DNA from: Polynucleobacter sp. 86C-FISCH | GTDB lineage: Bacteria > Pseudomonadota > Gammaproteobacteria > Burkholderiales > Burkholderiaceae | Assembly: GCF_018882415.1 (NCBI RefSeq) | Contig: NZ_JACVOL010000001.1 | Location: forward strand, 1,527,531-1,591,530 | DNA: 64,000 nt | Direction: 5' to 3' | Part shown: piece after piece, positions 50,682 to 61,276 of the stretch | Numbering within the stretch: position 1 is the stretch's first letter | How the letters are laid out: each line of letters starts with the position of its first letter | Notes under the pieces: generated by a model | Databases searched by the model: none | Told to the model about the DNA's origin: nothing | The model's input: the letters and a program-made list of their open reading frames with translations, nothing else | Made by a program: the position numbers and the translations under genes

Positions 50682-53600
50682 GTGAGCGTTTTCACCTCCT
50701 TTATTCGAGGGGTAGTTGAGAAGCGTGCGCTTGTCATTTTTGCGTCCATCGTTCTGCTTGGTTTGGGTATGCTCAGTTTGAGTAAGTTACCAATACAGCC
50801 TTATCCTGGAGTCGCGCCATTAACCATTCAAGCGATTTCACAGTGGCCAGGAAGAAGTACCACCGAAGTGGAGCAGCAGGTCACTATTCCGGTAGAGAAC
50901 GCTTTGGCAGGTATTCCGGGCTTGCAAGCATTTCGCTCGGTATCGCTTTTTGGTTTATCTGTTGTTACTCTCAAATTTAATGACACTGCCGATCCATTCA
51001 AGGCCCGTCAAACCTTTTTAGCTAACTTAGCAAACGTTGCGTTTCCACCGGGTGTTACTTCCAGTATTAGCCCTGACTCAGATGCGACTGGCGAGATCAT
51101 GCGTTACGAAGTGCGCTCTGAGTATGCATCTTCAACTTTGTTGAAGACCTTGCAAAACTATGAGATCTACAAAGAGCTTAAGCAAACCCCGGGTGTAGCT
51201 GATGTCTCGTCTTTTGGCGGCAAGGTTCGTCAATATCAAGTCATTGTTAGTCCTGAAAGCTTGCAGGCTAAGGGCGTATCAGTCAATCAGTTAATTACAG
51301 CCCTCACCAATGCCAATAGCAATACCGGTGGCGGCTTACTCCCTAGTGGTGAGCAGCAGTTTGTGGTGCGCGGTGTAGGTCTTCTGAAGAATATCGATGA
51401 CATCAAGCAGGTTGTAGTCACAATCAATAATGGCGTCCCCATTCGGATTGGTGATGTAGCGCGGGTAGAGATTGGCAATGCGCCACGCTTGGGCATGTTC
51501 CAGTTCAACGACAATCCCGATTCGGTTGAGGGTATTGTTTATTTACGTCGTGGTGAGAACGCTACTGAAGTATTGGCTCGTGTGCGCAATACTGTCGAAA
51601 ACATTAATAAACATATTCTGCCTCCTGGCATCGAGGTAAAGCCTTTCTACGATCGTCAGGTGCTGTTGGATATCACGATCGGCACCGTTAAACACACCTT
51701 GTTCTTTGGTATCTCTCTGGTATTGGCAGTTCTATTCTTCTTCTTGGGAAATATTCGTGCAGCTGCGGTAGTTGCTGCGGTGATCCCTCTAGCGCTTTGT
51801 GTGTCATTTATTCAAATGCATTTATGGAGCGTACCTGCCAATTTGATTTCTTTGGGGGCAATTGACTTTGGTGTGATCGTTGACTCGGCAGTGATTCTGA
51901 CGGAAAACGTCATGCGTCACTTAGAGGAGGGCGGTAAGCGTCTGAACCAAAGCATCATTTTGGCAACCAGTGAGGTTCAGCGTGCCATGATTTATTCCAC
52001 TGGCATCATCATCGTCGCGTATTCACCATTGTTCTTCATGGGTGGCGTAGAGGGCATCATCTTTAAGCCAATGGCATTTACGATGGGCTTTGCCTTGATT
52101 GCAGCGATGATTCTTAGCCTGACATTCTTGCCGGCAATGATCTCACTGGTATTTGGTGAAAATCTACATCACAAGCCACCATCTTTCATTACCAAGATTT
52201 TGGATAGCTACAAGCCTTTGCTAAGAAGATGGATGGACCGTCCATTAACCGTTTTCTCAGTGGCAGTCTTTGTATTGGGAATCACGCTCTTAAGCATGAC
52301 TCGCCTAGGCACAGCCTTCTTGCCAACCTTGGAAGAAAACAATATTTGGTTGCGCGTGACATTGCCTAATACAGTCGATCTCGATTATTCAGTCAAGATT
52401 GCCAATCAACTTCGCGAAACCTTTATGAAGCAACCGGAGATTGAAAAGGTTGCTGCACAGATTGGTCGTCCAGACGATGGTACCGACTCTACTGGTGTGT
52501 TTAACCAAGAATATGGTCTTTACTTAAAGAGTCCGGACAAGATGCCAAGCGGGTCCTCAAAGAAGGATTTGATTGCGCATTTAGAGACTGAGCTCAATAA
52601 GATTCCTGGTATTACTTATAGTTTCTCTCAATATATTCAAGATAACGTTAACGAAGCTTTATCAGGCGTTAAGGGCGAAAACTCAGTCAAGATTTACGGC
52701 ACTGACCTTGAGGTTTTGGATCAAAAAGCACATGAAGTCATTGATCAGCTCAAAAAAGTTCGGGGTGTAGCTGATGAGGGCATTCTGAAGGAGTTAGGTC
52801 AGCCTACGCTGAATATTCAGATTGATCGTGATCGCGCTGCGCGCTACGGCATTAATGTGAATGATATTCAGACGGTAGTAGCAAACGCTATTGGTGGCGC
52901 TGCAGTGACTAACTTACTTGAAGATGAAAAAACTTTTGGTATTGCTGTGCGTCTGAATGAAGGTAGCCGTAATGACGTGGCTGATATTGGTCACTTACTG
53001 GTTGAGGCACCTGACGGTACCAAGATTCCTTTGTCAATGGTAGCCAGTGTTCGCTTAACGGATGGCCCATTCTTTATTTACCGCGAAGCTGGTAAGCGCT
53101 ATATTGCGATTAAGTTTAGCGTTCGTAACCGTGACTTAGGTAGCGCTGTAGAAGATGCTCAGTTCTTGGTAGAGAAGAACATTACTTTGCCGCCAAACTA
53201 TTCGATTAGCTGGGATGGTCAGTTCAATCAAATGAAGCAAGCGCAGAAGAAGTTGATGTTAATTGTGCCGTTGGCATTATTAGGTATCTTCTTATTGCTC
53301 GTGAGTGCATTCGGTAATTTCCGTGATGCTTTCATTGTGATGATTAATGTGCCATTTGCTGCTATTGGTGGTGTGATTGCTTTGCATCTAGCAGGTGAGA
53401 CCTTGAGTATTTCGGCATTCTTTGGATTCCTATCGCTCTTTGGTATCGCCATTCAGGATGGCGTGATCCTGATTTCCTTTATTAATAAGACAGCTGCTAC
53501 AGAACATGGTCAGATGAAGGACATCATGGTGGAGGGTGCTTCATTGCGTGTTCGCCCAGTGTTGATGACTGCCGCACTCTCAGGCCTTGGCCTCTTGCCA

Positions 53601-53759
53601 GCTGCTTTATCGCACTCCATTGGGTCGGAGGCGCAACGTCCTTTGGCATTAGTCATTGTGGGCGGTATGGTAACCACTACGATCTTGACGCTTTTGGTGT
53701 TGCCAGTGATATATGGCTGGTTTAGAGCGCGCTCCCTGACCCCAGCTAGTAATATATAA
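50682..53759 (+). CDS. HME-RND efflux pump, CzcA/CusA-like
   Basis: This 1025-residue inner-membrane pump begins at GTG 50682 directly after the adaptor stop, with GGAGG. It has 12 transmembrane helices and two large periplasmic loops. The helix 4 segment [10 protein letters not shown] at residues 395-404 fits the HME motif D-F-G-x-x-x-D-G/S-A, which includes proton-relay acids. [12 protein letters not shown] like [11 protein letters not shown] near 555 is also typical. Heavy-metal export is likely (Co/Zn/Cd or Ni/Cu/Ag not distinguishable). It completes an OMF-MFP-RND operon. Confidence 0.9.
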   Translation: MSVFTSFIRGVVEKRALVIFASIVLLGLGMLSLSKLPIQPYPGVAPLTIQAISQWPGRSTTEVEQQVTIPVENALAGIPGLQAFRSVSLFGLSVVTLKFNDTADPFKARQTFLANLANVAFPPGVTSSISPDSDATGEIMRYEVRSEYASSTLLKTLQNYEIYKELKQTPGVADVSSFGGKVRQYQVIVSPESLQAKGVSVNQLITALTNANSNTGGGLLPSGEQQFVVRGVGLLKNIDDIKQVVVTINNGVPIRIGDVARVEIGNAPRLGMFQFNDNPDSVEGIVYLRRGENATEVLARVRNTVENINKHILPPGIEVKPFYDRQVLLDITIGTVKHTLFFGISLVLAVLFFFLGNIRAAAVVAAVIPLALCVSFIQMHLWSVPANLISLGAIDFGVIVDSAVILTENVMRHLEEGGKRLNQSIILATSEVQRAMIYSTGIIIVAYSPLFFMGGVEGIIFKPMAFTMGFALIAAMILSLTFLPAMISLVFGENLHHKPPSFITKILDSYKPLLRRWMDRPLTVFSVAVFVLGITLLSMTRLGTAFLPTLEENNIWLRVTLPNTVDLDYSVKIANQLRETFMKQPEIEKVAAQIGRPDDGTDSTGVFNQEYGLYLKSPDKMPSGSSKKDLIAHLETELNKIPGITYSFSQYIQDNVNEALSGVKGENSVKIYGTDLEVLDQKAHEVIDQLKKVRGVADEGILKELGQPTLNIQIDRDRAARYGINVNDIQTVVANAIGGAAVTNLLEDEKTFGIAVRLNEGSRNDVADIGHLLVEAPDGTKIPLSMVASVRLTDGPFFIYREAGKRYIAIKFSVRNRDLGSAVEDAQFLVEKNITLPPNYSISWDGQFNQMKQAQKKLMLIVPLALLGIFLLLVSAFGNFRDAFIVMINVPFAAIGGVIALHLAGETLSISAFFGFLSLFGIAIQDGVILISFINKTAATEHGQMKDIMVEGASLRVRPVLMTAALSGLGLLPAALSHSIGSEAQRPLALVIVGGMVTTTILTLLVLPVIYGWFRARSLTPASNI

Positions 53760-53791
53760 ACATTCAGAAAAATAGAAAGAACCCAATATTC

Positions 53792-54586
53792 ATGAGCAAT
53801 CGTCAACCTCACATCTTGGTTTCCAATGATGATGGCTATTTAGCTCCTGGCCTATTGGCTCTGGTAAATGCGGTACGTCCTTTGGGTCGGATTACGGTGA
53901 TCGCTCCCGAGCAAAACCATAGTGGTGCATCAAATTCATTAACACTCTCAAGACCTCTCTCGATTCATCGAGTGGCTGGTGGTGAGCGTGATGGATTTTT
54001 CTTTATCAATGGCACGCCGACGGATTGTGTTCACGTTGCCATGACTGGTTTTTTAGATGAGAAGCCTGATTTGGTAATCTCTGGCATTAACCAAGGTGAG
54101 AACATGGGTGAAGATACTCTGTACTCTGGCACAGTAGCTGCTGCTGTTGAGGGTGTGATGTTTGGAGTGCCGGGCATTGCATTCTCACAAATTGATCGCG
54201 GTTGGAATCGTATTGAAGATGCCGCTAAAGCAGCGCACGATGTAGTAGCGCAAATGCTGGTTTCTGCGTTAAGCAAAAATCATGCTGATGGCGTAGCAAC
54301 ACTGCTGAACGTCAACATTCCGAATCGTCCCTACGCCGATCTTTATCGTTGGCGCGTAACCCGCCTGGGCAATCGCCATCATTCGCAGCCAGTAGTGGTG
54401 CAAGACAGCCCTCGTGGCGACAAGATTTACTGGATTGGCGCTGCGGGCGATGTCAAAGAGGGTTCCGAAGGTACCGACTTTCATGCGATTGCTGAAGGCT
54501 GTATTTCTATTACGCCAATGCAGTTGGACTTAACGCATCATGCGCGTTTAGCAGCAATGCGCGCAAATGGATGGGATCGCGGTTGA
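53792..54586 (+). CDS. surE: 5'/3'-nucleotidase SurE
   Basis: This 264-residue phosphatase starts [15 protein letters not shown] with the metal-binding D-D pair (about residues 13-14), followed by [14 protein letters not shown] with S39-like binding residues, G-T-P-T-D-C-V-H and [10 protein letters not shown]. It removes phosphate from nucleoside monophosphates and short polyphosphates. Its 3' end overlaps pcm by 16 bases, so the two are translationally coupled. It is first of the surE-pcm-nlpD group. Confidence 0.96.
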   Translation: MSNRQPHILVSNDDGYLAPGLLALVNAVRPLGRITVIAPEQNHSGASNSLTLSRPLSIHRVAGGERDGFFFINGTPTDCVHVAMTGFLDEKPDLVISGINQGENMGEDTLYSGTVAAAVEGVMFGVPGIAFSQIDRGWNRIEDAAKAAHDVVAQMLVSALSKNHADGVATLLNVNIPNRPYADLYRWRVTRLGNRHHSQPVVVQDSPRGDKIYWIGAAGDVKEGSEGTDFHAIAEGCISITPMQLDLTHHARLAAMRANGWDRG

Positions 54587-55239
54587 AAGCTCCAACAGAA
54601 CGCTTTGCTGCCTATCGGCAAGCGCTAGCTGCAAAAGTGCATGCTGGCGGTGTTAAGCATGGCAAAACTTTAGAGGCAATTGCTACCGTTCCACGTCATG
54701 CCTTCATGGACGCGGGTTTGCATGCACAGGCTTATGAAGATACGGCTTTGCCTATCGGTCATGAGCAAACTATCTCTAAGCCATCCGTAGTGGCACGCAT
54801 GATTGAATTGCTTCATAAGCCTAAGCACAAGCTTGGCAAAGTTCTAGAGATTGGAACTGGTTGCGGTTATCAAGCGGCAGTTCTTAGTTTGCTGGCAGAT
54901 GAGGTTTACTCAATTGAACGTATACGCCCATTGCATGACATGGCTAGAGCGAAGTTACGCCCATTTCGGATTAATAATCTGCGCCTAATCTATGGTGACG
55001 GTATCTTGGGCTTACCCCAAGCGGCACCATTTGACGGGATCATCTTGGCTGCAGCAGGATTGGGCATTCCAGATGCCTTATTGGACCAGTTGGCGATTGG
55101 TGGCCGCCTAGTAGCTCCAGTTGCCAAAAATGACAAAGAGCAGCAGCTTGTGATGGTGGAGAGAATGAGTTCTCAGCGCTATCAAAGAACTGTGCTGGAC
55201 GGGGTCTTTTTTGTCCCCTTACAATCAGGGGTAGTATGA
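54571..55239 (+). CDS. pcm: Protein-L-isoaspartate O-methyltransferase
   Basis: This 222-residue SAM-dependent enzyme repairs isoaspartyl residues. The substrate loop [15 protein letters not shown] (about 66-80), the SAM motif [15 protein letters not shown], and the acid in Y-S-I-E-R are all present, as is G-D-G-I-L-G-L-P near 145. ATG 54571, inside the surE end, is used; TTG 54583 is an alternative. Co-transcribed with surE, and nlpD follows after 37 bases. Confidence 0.95.
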   Translation: MGSRLKAPTERFAAYRQALAAKVHAGGVKHGKTLEAIATVPRHAFMDAGLHAQAYEDTALPIGHEQTISKPSVVARMIELLHKPKHKLGKVLEIGTGCGYQAAVLSLLADEVYSIERIRPLHDMARAKLRPFRINNLRLIYGDGILGLPQAAPFDGIILAAAGLGIPDALLDQLAIGGRLVAPVAKNDKEQQLVMVERMSSQRYQRTVLDGVFFVPLQSGVV

Positions 55240-55276
55240 GTTTTATGATGAATTCAACAATTCAGAAATCAATTTA

Positions 55277-56038
55277 ATGCCAAGTACCTTATTTAAGCCT
55301 TTCTTCATTGCGCTCATTTCCGCATCATTGATGTTGATGGTGGGTTGTTCTACGCCCCGTACGAAGCCTGCTAGTGTGACTGATCGCAGCGGTGGATCTA
55401 GTGAGCCAACACCGCCTGGTTACTATCGAGTTAAAAAAGGCGATACCTTAGCGCGCATTGCTTTAGATAATGGTCAAGCGCCACGGGATGTTGTGCAATG
55501 GAATAAAGCAGCTAATCCTAGTTTCAATCCGAATGTGATTGAGGTTGGTGATTTGATTTTGATTAAAGCGCCTGCGGGAACTAAGTCTGCACGTGTTGCG
55601 GATAAGAAGCCCGCAGCAGACAAGTCTGATTCACCAGCAACCTCTCCAGAGCCAGCAAAGTCTGAAGTCGTAGCTGAGCCTGGCATCCGTTTATCTTGGC
55701 CGGCTAAAGGCAAAGTGATTGCTGAATTTAGCGAGACCAATAAAGGTATTGATATTGCCGGTAAAGTCGGCGAACCTGTTCTTGCAGCATCTGATGGCAA
55801 GGTGGTCTACGCAGGTAATAGCTTGCGTGGTTACGGCAATCTAGTCATTGTTAAACATGACAATACTTATCTCACTGCTTACGCCCACAACAGCAAGCTC
55901 TTGGTAAAAGAGGGTGATGCCGTTCGTAAGGGTCAGAGGATTGCTGAGATGGGTGATACAGACGCCAATGCAATCAAGTTGCACTTTGAATTACGCGTTA
56001 ACGGAAAACCAGTTAATCCAACGCCGTATCTACAGTAA
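55277..56038 (+). CDS. nlpD: NlpD-like LysM/M23 lipoprotein, catalytically degenerate
   Basis: This 253-residue lipoprotein has a lipobox M-V-G-C (C24), one LysM domain (about 52-97: Y-Y-R-V-K-K-G-D-T-L-A-R-I-A...V-G-D-L-I-L-I) and an M23 LytM domain (about 135-253). The first zinc ligands are changed: the usual H-x-G-x-D reads N-K-G-I-D here, like E. coli NlpD, so it should lack peptidase activity. It is instead expected to activate an amidase (AmiC-type) at the septum. In many relatives rpoS follows nlpD; here it does not. Confidence 0.92.
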   Translation: MPSTLFKPFFIALISASLMLMVGCSTPRTKPASVTDRSGGSSEPTPPGYYRVKKGDTLARIALDNGQAPRDVVQWNKAANPSFNPNVIEVGDLILIKAPAGTKSARVADKKPAADKSDSPATSPEPAKSEVVAEPGIRLSWPAKGKVIAEFSETNKGIDIAGKVGEPVLAASDGKVVYAGNSLRGYGNLVIVKHDNTYLTAYAHNSKLLVKEGDAVRKGQRIAEMGDTDANAIKLHFELRVNGKPVNPTPYLQ

Positions 56039-56055
56039 CGTTGCCTTAAGTAAGT

Positions 56056-56877
56056 ATGGCAACTGTTCTCGTATTTGATATTGAAACCATTCCTGATGTA
56101 GCGGGATTGCGTCGTCTGGAAGATTTTCCAGAATCCATGAGCGATACCGAAGTGGCTAGCAAAGCCATGGCCGATCGTGCGGCCAAAACCGGCAGCGAAT
56201 TTTTGCCCTTGTTTTTGCAAAAGATTGTCGCTATATCTTGCGTGATACGCAGAACCACTAAAGAGGGATTGCCACAAATTAAAGTGGGCACCCTAGGTAC
56301 CCCACAAGATGATGAAAAGGTTTTGGTTCAGGCCTTCTTTGATCTCATTGAAAAATACACGCCACAATTGGTTTCTTGGAATGGCAGTGGCTTTGACTTG
56401 CCGGTATTGCACTATCGCGCTCTAGCAAATCACATTCAAGCACCACGTTATTGGGAGATGGGCGAGAGCCAAGAGTCTGATAGCCGTGAGTTTAAGTGGA
56501 ATAACTACATTAGTCGATATCACATGCGTCATCTCGATATGATGGATCTACTAGCTAAATTCAATGGTCGCGCCAATGCGCCTCTTGATGGCTTGGCTAA
56601 GTTATGCGGCTTCCCAGGCAAGATGGGCATGGACGGCAGCCAGGTATGGCCCGCGTATCAGGATGGCAAGATTAATGATATTCGCCGTTACTGTGAGACT
56701 GATGTGGTCAACACTTATCTCATGTATTGCCGCTTTCAGTTGCTGCGCGGTGGCTTCTCTCTCGAGGAGTACCAAGAAGAGATTGAGTTTGTAAAAGCCT
56801 ATTTAGAAAAAGAAGCTAAAGAGCCTAATGGCGCTCAATGGCAAGAATATCTCCAGGGTTTTTCAGCTGATGCGTAG
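56056..56877 (+). CDS. PolB-like 3'-5' exonuclease
   Basis: This 273-residue protein is a DnaQ-like exonuclease of the predicted PolB-like group. The first acids are F-D8-I-E10-T-I-P, the second motif S-W-N-G-S-G-F-D-L-P-V-L, and the third, Y-C-E-T-D-V-V-N-T-Y, gives a Y-x-x-x-D form. The central H-L-D-M-M-D-L-L is also conserved. It is expected to degrade DNA or RNA ends. It follows nlpD by 17 bases and its end overlaps rlmD by about 8, so it is in the same operon run. Confidence 0.88.
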   Translation: MATVLVFDIETIPDVAGLRRLEDFPESMSDTEVASKAMADRAAKTGSEFLPLFLQKIVAISCVIRRTTKEGLPQIKVGTLGTPQDDEKVLVQAFFDLIEKYTPQLVSWNGSGFDLPVLHYRALANHIQAPRYWEMGESQESDSREFKWNNYISRYHMRHLDMMDLLAKFNGRANAPLDGLAKLCGFPGKMGMDGSQVWPAYQDGKINDIRRYCETDVVNTYLMYCRFQLLRGGFSLEEYQEEIEFVKAYLEKEAKEPNGAQWQEYLQGFSADA

Positions 56878-58297
56878 AGGGGATAAGCCAGTCAATATTG
56901 AAGTGACTGAGCCAATCAAAGTTGAAGCCTTAGATCTTGATGCTCAGGGGATTGCACGCTTAATGCCTAATGAGGAAGAGCTTGCTCAGGGTCAAAGTGG
57001 CAAAGTCATCTTCATTAAAGGCGCGTTGCCAACTGAGCTAGTAACTTACACCATCACCAGTGATAAAGCCCGTTTTAGCAAAGCTAAAGTTCGCGATATT
57101 CTGAGGCCTGCTGTGTTTCGGGCTGAACCCAAATGCAAAGCCTTTGGTGTGTGCGGTGGCTGCACGATGCAGCATTTAGATATACGTGCGCAAGTTGCCA
57201 TGAAGCAGCGTGTACTCGAAGACGATCTGCATCACATTGCCAAAGTAAAGCCAGGAGAAATTCTGCGTCCTATGGGCGGACCTACTTGGGAATACCGCCA
57301 TCGTGCACGCCTCAGCGCCGTTAATCGCTCTATCAAAAAAGGCACGGTACTCATTGGCTTTCATGAAGGTAAGAGCGGCTATGTTGCTGACATGCTTGCG
57401 TGTGAGATTTTGCCAAAGCACGTATCTGACTTATTGCCAGAGATGCGCAAATTGGTGATGGGTTTGTCCATCGTCGATCGTATGCCGCAAATTGAAATTG
57501 CGGTTGGCGAGCCAGAAGATTCTCAGTCGGATGATCCTAAAAAATCAAAACCAGTTACCGCATTGGTGTTTCGTAATCTCAAGCCCCTAACGTCTGATGA
57601 CGAACAGCTGCTGCGAGAGTTTGCCGATCGGCATCAGGTGTGGATATGGCTCCAGCCTAAAGGCATTGAGACGGTAGCACCGTTTTATCCCGAGACTGGC
57701 AAGCTTTGTTACCGGCTACCTGAATTTGAAATCGAGATGCCATTTAAACCGGCAGACTTTACGCAGGTCAATCACATGATGAATCGCGCATTAGTGAGTA
57801 GGGCGATTCGCTTGCTTGAAGTAAAGCCAACGGATCGTGTGCTCGATTTATTCTGTGGCATTGGTAATTTCACCTTACCGCTTGCCAGAAAAGCAAAACA
57901 AGTTTTAGGCATAGAAGGTTTAGCAAGCTTAACCACTAGAGCCAAAACCAATGCCGAACATAACGGCCTGGTTGATAAAGTAAGCTTTATGCAAAGTGAT
58001 TTGTTTGAAGTGACCCCAGAAACGATTGCATCCTGGGGAAAAGCAGAGCGCTGGCTAATGGATCCACCACGCGAAGGTGCGATGGAGATTTGCAAGGCGT
58101 TAGCTGAATTACACCTTCAGCAAAGTGACTTGCTCCCTCAGCGCATTGTGTACGTCTCCTGCAATCCCAAAACGCTAGCAAGGGATGTTGAGATCCTGTG
58201 CCATCAAGCAGGCTACTCCTTGAGTAGTGCAGGGATTATCAATATGTTCCCTCACACCTCCCATGTGGAGTCTATGGCGGTTTTTGATCGCCTCTAG
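56870..58297 (+). CDS. rlmD: 23S rRNA (uracil-1939-C5)-methyltransferase RlmD
   Basis: The chosen start is ATG 56870, just before the exonuclease stop (overlap 8 bases), giving 475 residues; the frame is open to 56828. An N-terminal TRAM domain comes first (about 5-65), then the iron-sulfur cysteines C-K-A-F-G-V-C-G-G-C about 85-94. The SAM motif is V-L-D-L-F-C-G-I-G-N-F-T near 330, and the catalytic cysteine is in Y-V-S-C-N-P-K-T-L-A-R-D. An acidic/Lys insertion (about 215-228: E-P-E-D-S-Q-S-D-D-P-K-K-S-K) is unusual. Confidence 0.92.
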   Translation: MRRGDKPVNIEVTEPIKVEALDLDAQGIARLMPNEEELAQGQSGKVIFIKGALPTELVTYTITSDKARFSKAKVRDILRPAVFRAEPKCKAFGVCGGCTMQHLDIRAQVAMKQRVLEDDLHHIAKVKPGEILRPMGGPTWEYRHRARLSAVNRSIKKGTVLIGFHEGKSGYVADMLACEILPKHVSDLLPEMRKLVMGLSIVDRMPQIEIAVGEPEDSQSDDPKKSKPVTALVFRNLKPLTSDDEQLLREFADRHQVWIWLQPKGIETVAPFYPETGKLCYRLPEFEIEMPFKPADFTQVNHMMNRALVSRAIRLLEVKPTDRVLDLFCGIGNFTLPLARKAKQVLGIEGLASLTTRAKTNAEHNGLVDKVSFMQSDLFEVTPETIASWGKAERWLMDPPREGAMEICKALAELHLQQSDLLPQRIVYVSCNPKTLARDVEILCHQAGYSLSSAGIINMFPHTSHVESMAVFDRL

Positions 58298-58439
58298 TTC
58301 ATCCTAGATTGCCCCAATTTAGTGCGTAGCGCCTAAATCCAGTGCGCCGGGTAAATACTTGGCCCCAACCCAAGAGTAGATTGAGCTTGTGCAGAGATGT
58401 ATTGCTGCCATGCCCGTAAATTACTTTTGGGAGTTTGTC

Positions 58440-58520
58440 ATGAAAGCCTCAGATAGTTTTGCCCTCTTATTTATTTTGATGGCGCTGTCTTATGCTGTGA
58501 GTATGTTTGTAGCTGTTTAG
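58440..58520 (+). CDS. Candidate 26-residue membrane peptide
   Basis: ATG 58440 is preceded by GGAG at six bases and encodes a short acidic/polar start (K-A-S-D-S) and one hydrophobic helix (F-A-L-L-F-I-L-M-A-L-S-Y-A-V-S-M-F-V-A-V). An in-frame ATG at 58410 would extend it to 36 residues. It is the only coding candidate in the 324-base gap between rlmD and the BAX-inhibitor gene. It resembles the size of small subunits such as CydX, but no family match can be claimed. Confidence 0.45.
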   Translation: MKASDSFALLFILMALSYAVSMFVAV

Positions 58521-58567
58521 TTTCTAGTCGCAAACAATTCGCACGAAGCTTATTTTGTAGCAAATAA

Positions 58568-58589
58568 AAAGGCGCCCGCAGGCGCCTTT
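58568..58589. terminator. Bidirectional terminator
   Basis: AAAGGCGCC-CGCA-GGCGCCTTT pairs fully; the minus strand then has TTTTTATTTG. It serves the BAX-inhibitor-like gene (-, ends 58622) and probably the plus-strand small ORF. Confidence 0.88.
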
Positions 58590-58621
58590 AGAGAACATCA
58601 CACTTCAGTTCTTAGTATTGC

Positions 58622-59323
58622 TTAATCTTTGTTACCGCCAACAATACCCAAGAGGGCAAGTAAGTTGGTAAAGACGTTATACACATCCAAGTAAATAGCT
58701 AATGTAGCCATGATGTAGTTAGTCTCGCCACCGTTGATCACGCGCTGTACATCAACCAAGATAAAGGCTGAGAAGATTGCGATAGCTAGAACCATCACAG
58801 TCAGCATCAAAGCCGGTAACTGCAGCCAGATGTTTGCTAATGAGGCAACGATCAAGAGCAGCACGCCAACCATGAGCCACTTGCCCATACCAGCAAAGTC
58901 GCTCTTGCTTACAGTTGCAATGGTTGCCATAGTGGCGAAGATTGCAGCAGTGCCGCCGAATGACAACATGATGAGAGTTGCACCATTGCTATAGCTGTTC
59001 AGTGTGTAGCCAACTAAGCGGGACATCATGATGCCCATGAAGAAAGTAAAGCCGAGGAGTAGGAGAACGCCTACACCAGTGTCTTTATTCTTTTCAATTG
59101 CCCAGAAGAAGCCAAAGGCAACTGCCATGAACACGATAAAGCCGATGAATGGGCTACCTGCGAAGAGATCCAATCCCATGGCAACACCGAGCCAGGCGCC
59201 AATGACAGTAGGCACCATGGATAGCGCTAGGAGCGCATAGGTATTGCGGAGTACGCGGTTGCGTACTTGGACGGTACTAATTGAGCCGGTTTGGCCAAAG
59301 CCGTAAGAGTTCAGATCACTCAT
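58622..59323 (-). CDS. BAX inhibitor-1 family membrane protein (YbhL/YccA-like)
   Basis: ATG 59323, with AAGGAG six bases upstream, gives 233 residues; the open frame to 59392 is ignored. Seven hydrophobic helices fit the TMBIM/Bax-inhibitor fold, and the N-terminus V-R-N-R-V-L-R-N-T-Y-A-L-L-A-L-S-M, F-S-A-F-I-L-V-D-V-Q-R-V-I-N-G-G, and the ending I-Y-L-D-V-Y-N-V-F-T-N-L-L-A-L-L-G are family traits. The two aspartates in these last blocks correspond to the pH-sensitive di-aspartyl site of Bacillus YetJ. In E. coli, YccA relatives interact with FtsH. It is monocistronic. Confidence 0.92.
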   Translation of the reverse strand: MSDLNSYGFGQTGSISTVQVRNRVLRNTYALLALSMVPTVIGAWLGVAMGLDLFAGSPFIGFIVFMAVAFGFFWAIEKNKDTGVGVLLLLGFTFFMGIMMSRLVGYTLNSYSNGATLIMLSFGGTAAIFATMATIATVSKSDFAGMGKWLMVGVLLLIVASLANIWLQLPALMLTVMVLAIAIFSAFILVDVQRVINGGETNYIMATLAIYLDVYNVFTNLLALLGIVGGNKD

Positions 59324-59584
59324 ATTGACTCCTTCTTTTTTCATAGTTATTACAAGAGCCCATATAGGGCTATTGACAGTAAGTATAGACAAAACGCCTA
59401 AATTTCAAGCCCCCATGTGAAAGACCTACAAATTAAAGGCTTATGCCCTGTAAATTCAAGGGCTTAGCCCTACGGACATAGGGGTAAATACGGTCAGGCA
59501 ATGTATAATTCGGGGGTCGCTGGAGTGGGGTGGCTTATAGCCCCAAGCTGGCAAATACCTTTGAAATCACTATTGGAGTCTTGA

Positions 59585-60010
59585 ATGGCAATTGAACGCA
59601 CCCTTTCTATTATCAAACCTGATGCTGTCGCTAAAAACGTCATCGGCAAAATCTATGACCGTTTCGAATCTGCTGGTTTGAAGATCGTTGCTTCCAGAAT
59701 GGCGCATTTGTCACAAAACGAAGCTGAGCAGTTCTATGGCGTTCACAAAGATCGTCCTTTCTTCAAAGACTTGGTGAGCTTCATGATCTCCGGTCCTGTC
59801 ATGATTCAAGTTTTGCAAGGCGAAGGCGCTATTGCTAAGAATCGCGACTTGATGGGCGCTACTGATCCTAAGAAAGCAGAAAAAGGCACAATCCGTGCTG
59901 ACTTTGCTGACAGCATTGATGCAAACGCTGTACACGGTTCTGACGCTCCTGAAACAGCTGCTGTGGAAGTTGCATTCTTCTTCCCTGGCATGAATGTTTT
60001 CAATCGTTAA
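59585..60010 (+). CDS. ndk: Nucleoside diphosphate kinase
   Basis: This 141-residue protein makes NTPs from NDPs via a phosphohistidine. The start is [14 protein letters not shown], and the catalytic histidine is H117-like in [12 protein letters not shown]. The ribosome-binding site GGAG is well placed. The 260-base gap upstream holds a TATAAT element at 59504-59509, 75 bases before the ATG. rlmN, ispG and hisS follow on the same strand, the regular order for the group. Confidence 0.97.
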   Translation: MAIERTLSIIKPDAVAKNVIGKIYDRFESAGLKIVASRMAHLSQNEAEQFYGVHKDRPFFKDLVSFMISGPVMIQVLQGEGAIAKNRDLMGATDPKKAEKGTIRADFADSIDANAVHGSDAPETAAVEVAFFFPGMNVFNR

Positions 60011-60041
60011 TCAGTAACCTATTTATCTACAAGTAGGCGCA

Positions 60042-61250
60042 TTGACCTCCCCGCGCGTAAATCTCTTAGATTTTGACGCTGACCAAATGGCAGCGTATGT
60101 CGCGGGGTTGAATGAAAAGCCCTTTAGGGCAAAGCAGCTCATGCAGTGGATACATCAACGTGGTGTATCAGACATCAATGACATGAGTGATTTAGCAAAA
60201 AGCTTTAGAGCGACTTTGCTAGATAAAGCAGAAGTACTTTCTCTCCCCGTAATTAAAGATGAGCATGCGCTAGATGGCACCCGCAAATGGTTGCTGGACG
60301 TGGGCGCTGGCAATGCGGTGGAGTCCGTTTTTATCCCTGAGGATGATCGAGGCACTTTGTGTATCTCTTCTCAAGCGGGCTGTGCAGTGAACTGCCGTTT
60401 TTGCTCAACTGGGCATCAAGGCTTCTCGCGCAATCTCACTTCTGGTGAAATCATCGGTCAACTTTGGTTTGCCGAACATCTTCTGCGCAATGATCCAGAA
60501 GCAATTCGTCGTATTGAAAAATTTCCTACTCCAGGTTGGGAACATACTGGTCGTGTGATTTCCAATGTGGTGATGATGGGAATGGGCGAGCCATTACTCA
60601 ATTACGACAACGTTGTTTCTGCATTGCGTCTCATGCTCGATGACAGGGCTTATGGTTTGTCCCGTCGTCGTGTGACCGTTTCAACATCAGGCGTAGTGCC
60701 GATGATTGATCGCTTGGCACAAGATTGTCCAGTGGCACTAGCAGTTTCCTTGCATGCGCCGAACGACGCATTGCGCGATCAACTAGTGCCTTTGAATCAA
60801 AAATATCCTCTACGTGAATTGCTTGACGCTTGTGAGCGTTACTTGCCATTCGCACCAAGAGACTTTTTAACTTTTGAATATTGCATGCTCGATGGCGTGA
60901 ATGACTCTGATATCCAAGCAAAAGAATTGGTGCGCTTGCTCAGAAACATTAAGTGCAAAATCAATCTCATTCCATTTAATCCGTTCCCAGAGTCCGGTCT
61001 CAAGCGTTCGTCAGCCCAGCGGGTAAATGCCTTTGCGGGCATTCTCCTGGATGCCGGCATGGTGGCGACAGTGCGCAAGACTCGTGGCGATGATATTGCT
61101 GCTGCCTGTGGCCAGTTGGCGGGGGATGTAGTAGATCGCACTCGAGTTCGTGAGCGTGATGTGCATAGCGCCGAGATTGAAATCGAAGAAGTGGAATCCA
61201 ATGAGCAGTCAAATGAGCACCCCATTGAGTGGCTCAAAAAATTAAGTTAA
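60042..61250 (+). CDS. rlmN: Dual-specificity RNA methyltransferase RlmN
   Basis: This 402-residue radical-SAM enzyme methylates A2503 of 23S rRNA and A37 of some tRNAs. The [4Fe-4S] motif C-x3-C-x2-C is in [13 protein letters not shown] (about 112-124). The C-terminal catalytic cysteine region is [14 protein letters not shown]. The N-terminal [14 protein letters not shown] is conserved. The start appears to be TTG 60042, as no ATG is available before the conserved part. The tail after about residue 365 is acidic and longer than usual. Confidence 0.95.
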   Translation: MTSPRVNLLDFDADQMAAYVAGLNEKPFRAKQLMQWIHQRGVSDINDMSDLAKSFRATLLDKAEVLSLPVIKDEHALDGTRKWLLDVGAGNAVESVFIPEDDRGTLCISSQAGCAVNCRFCSTGHQGFSRNLTSGEIIGQLWFAEHLLRNDPEAIRRIEKFPTPGWEHTGRVISNVVMMGMGEPLLNYDNVVSALRLMLDDRAYGLSRRRVTVSTSGVVPMIDRLAQDCPVALAVSLHAPNDALRDQLVPLNQKYPLRELLDACERYLPFAPRDFLTFEYCMLDGVNDSDIQAKELVRLLRNIKCKINLIPFNPFPESGLKRSSAQRVNAFAGILLDAGMVATVRKTRGDDIAAACGQLAGDVVDRTRVRERDVHSAEIEIEEVESNEQSNEHPIEWLKKLS

Positions 61251-61276
61251 AGATTAGACCCTGATTAATAGATCCA

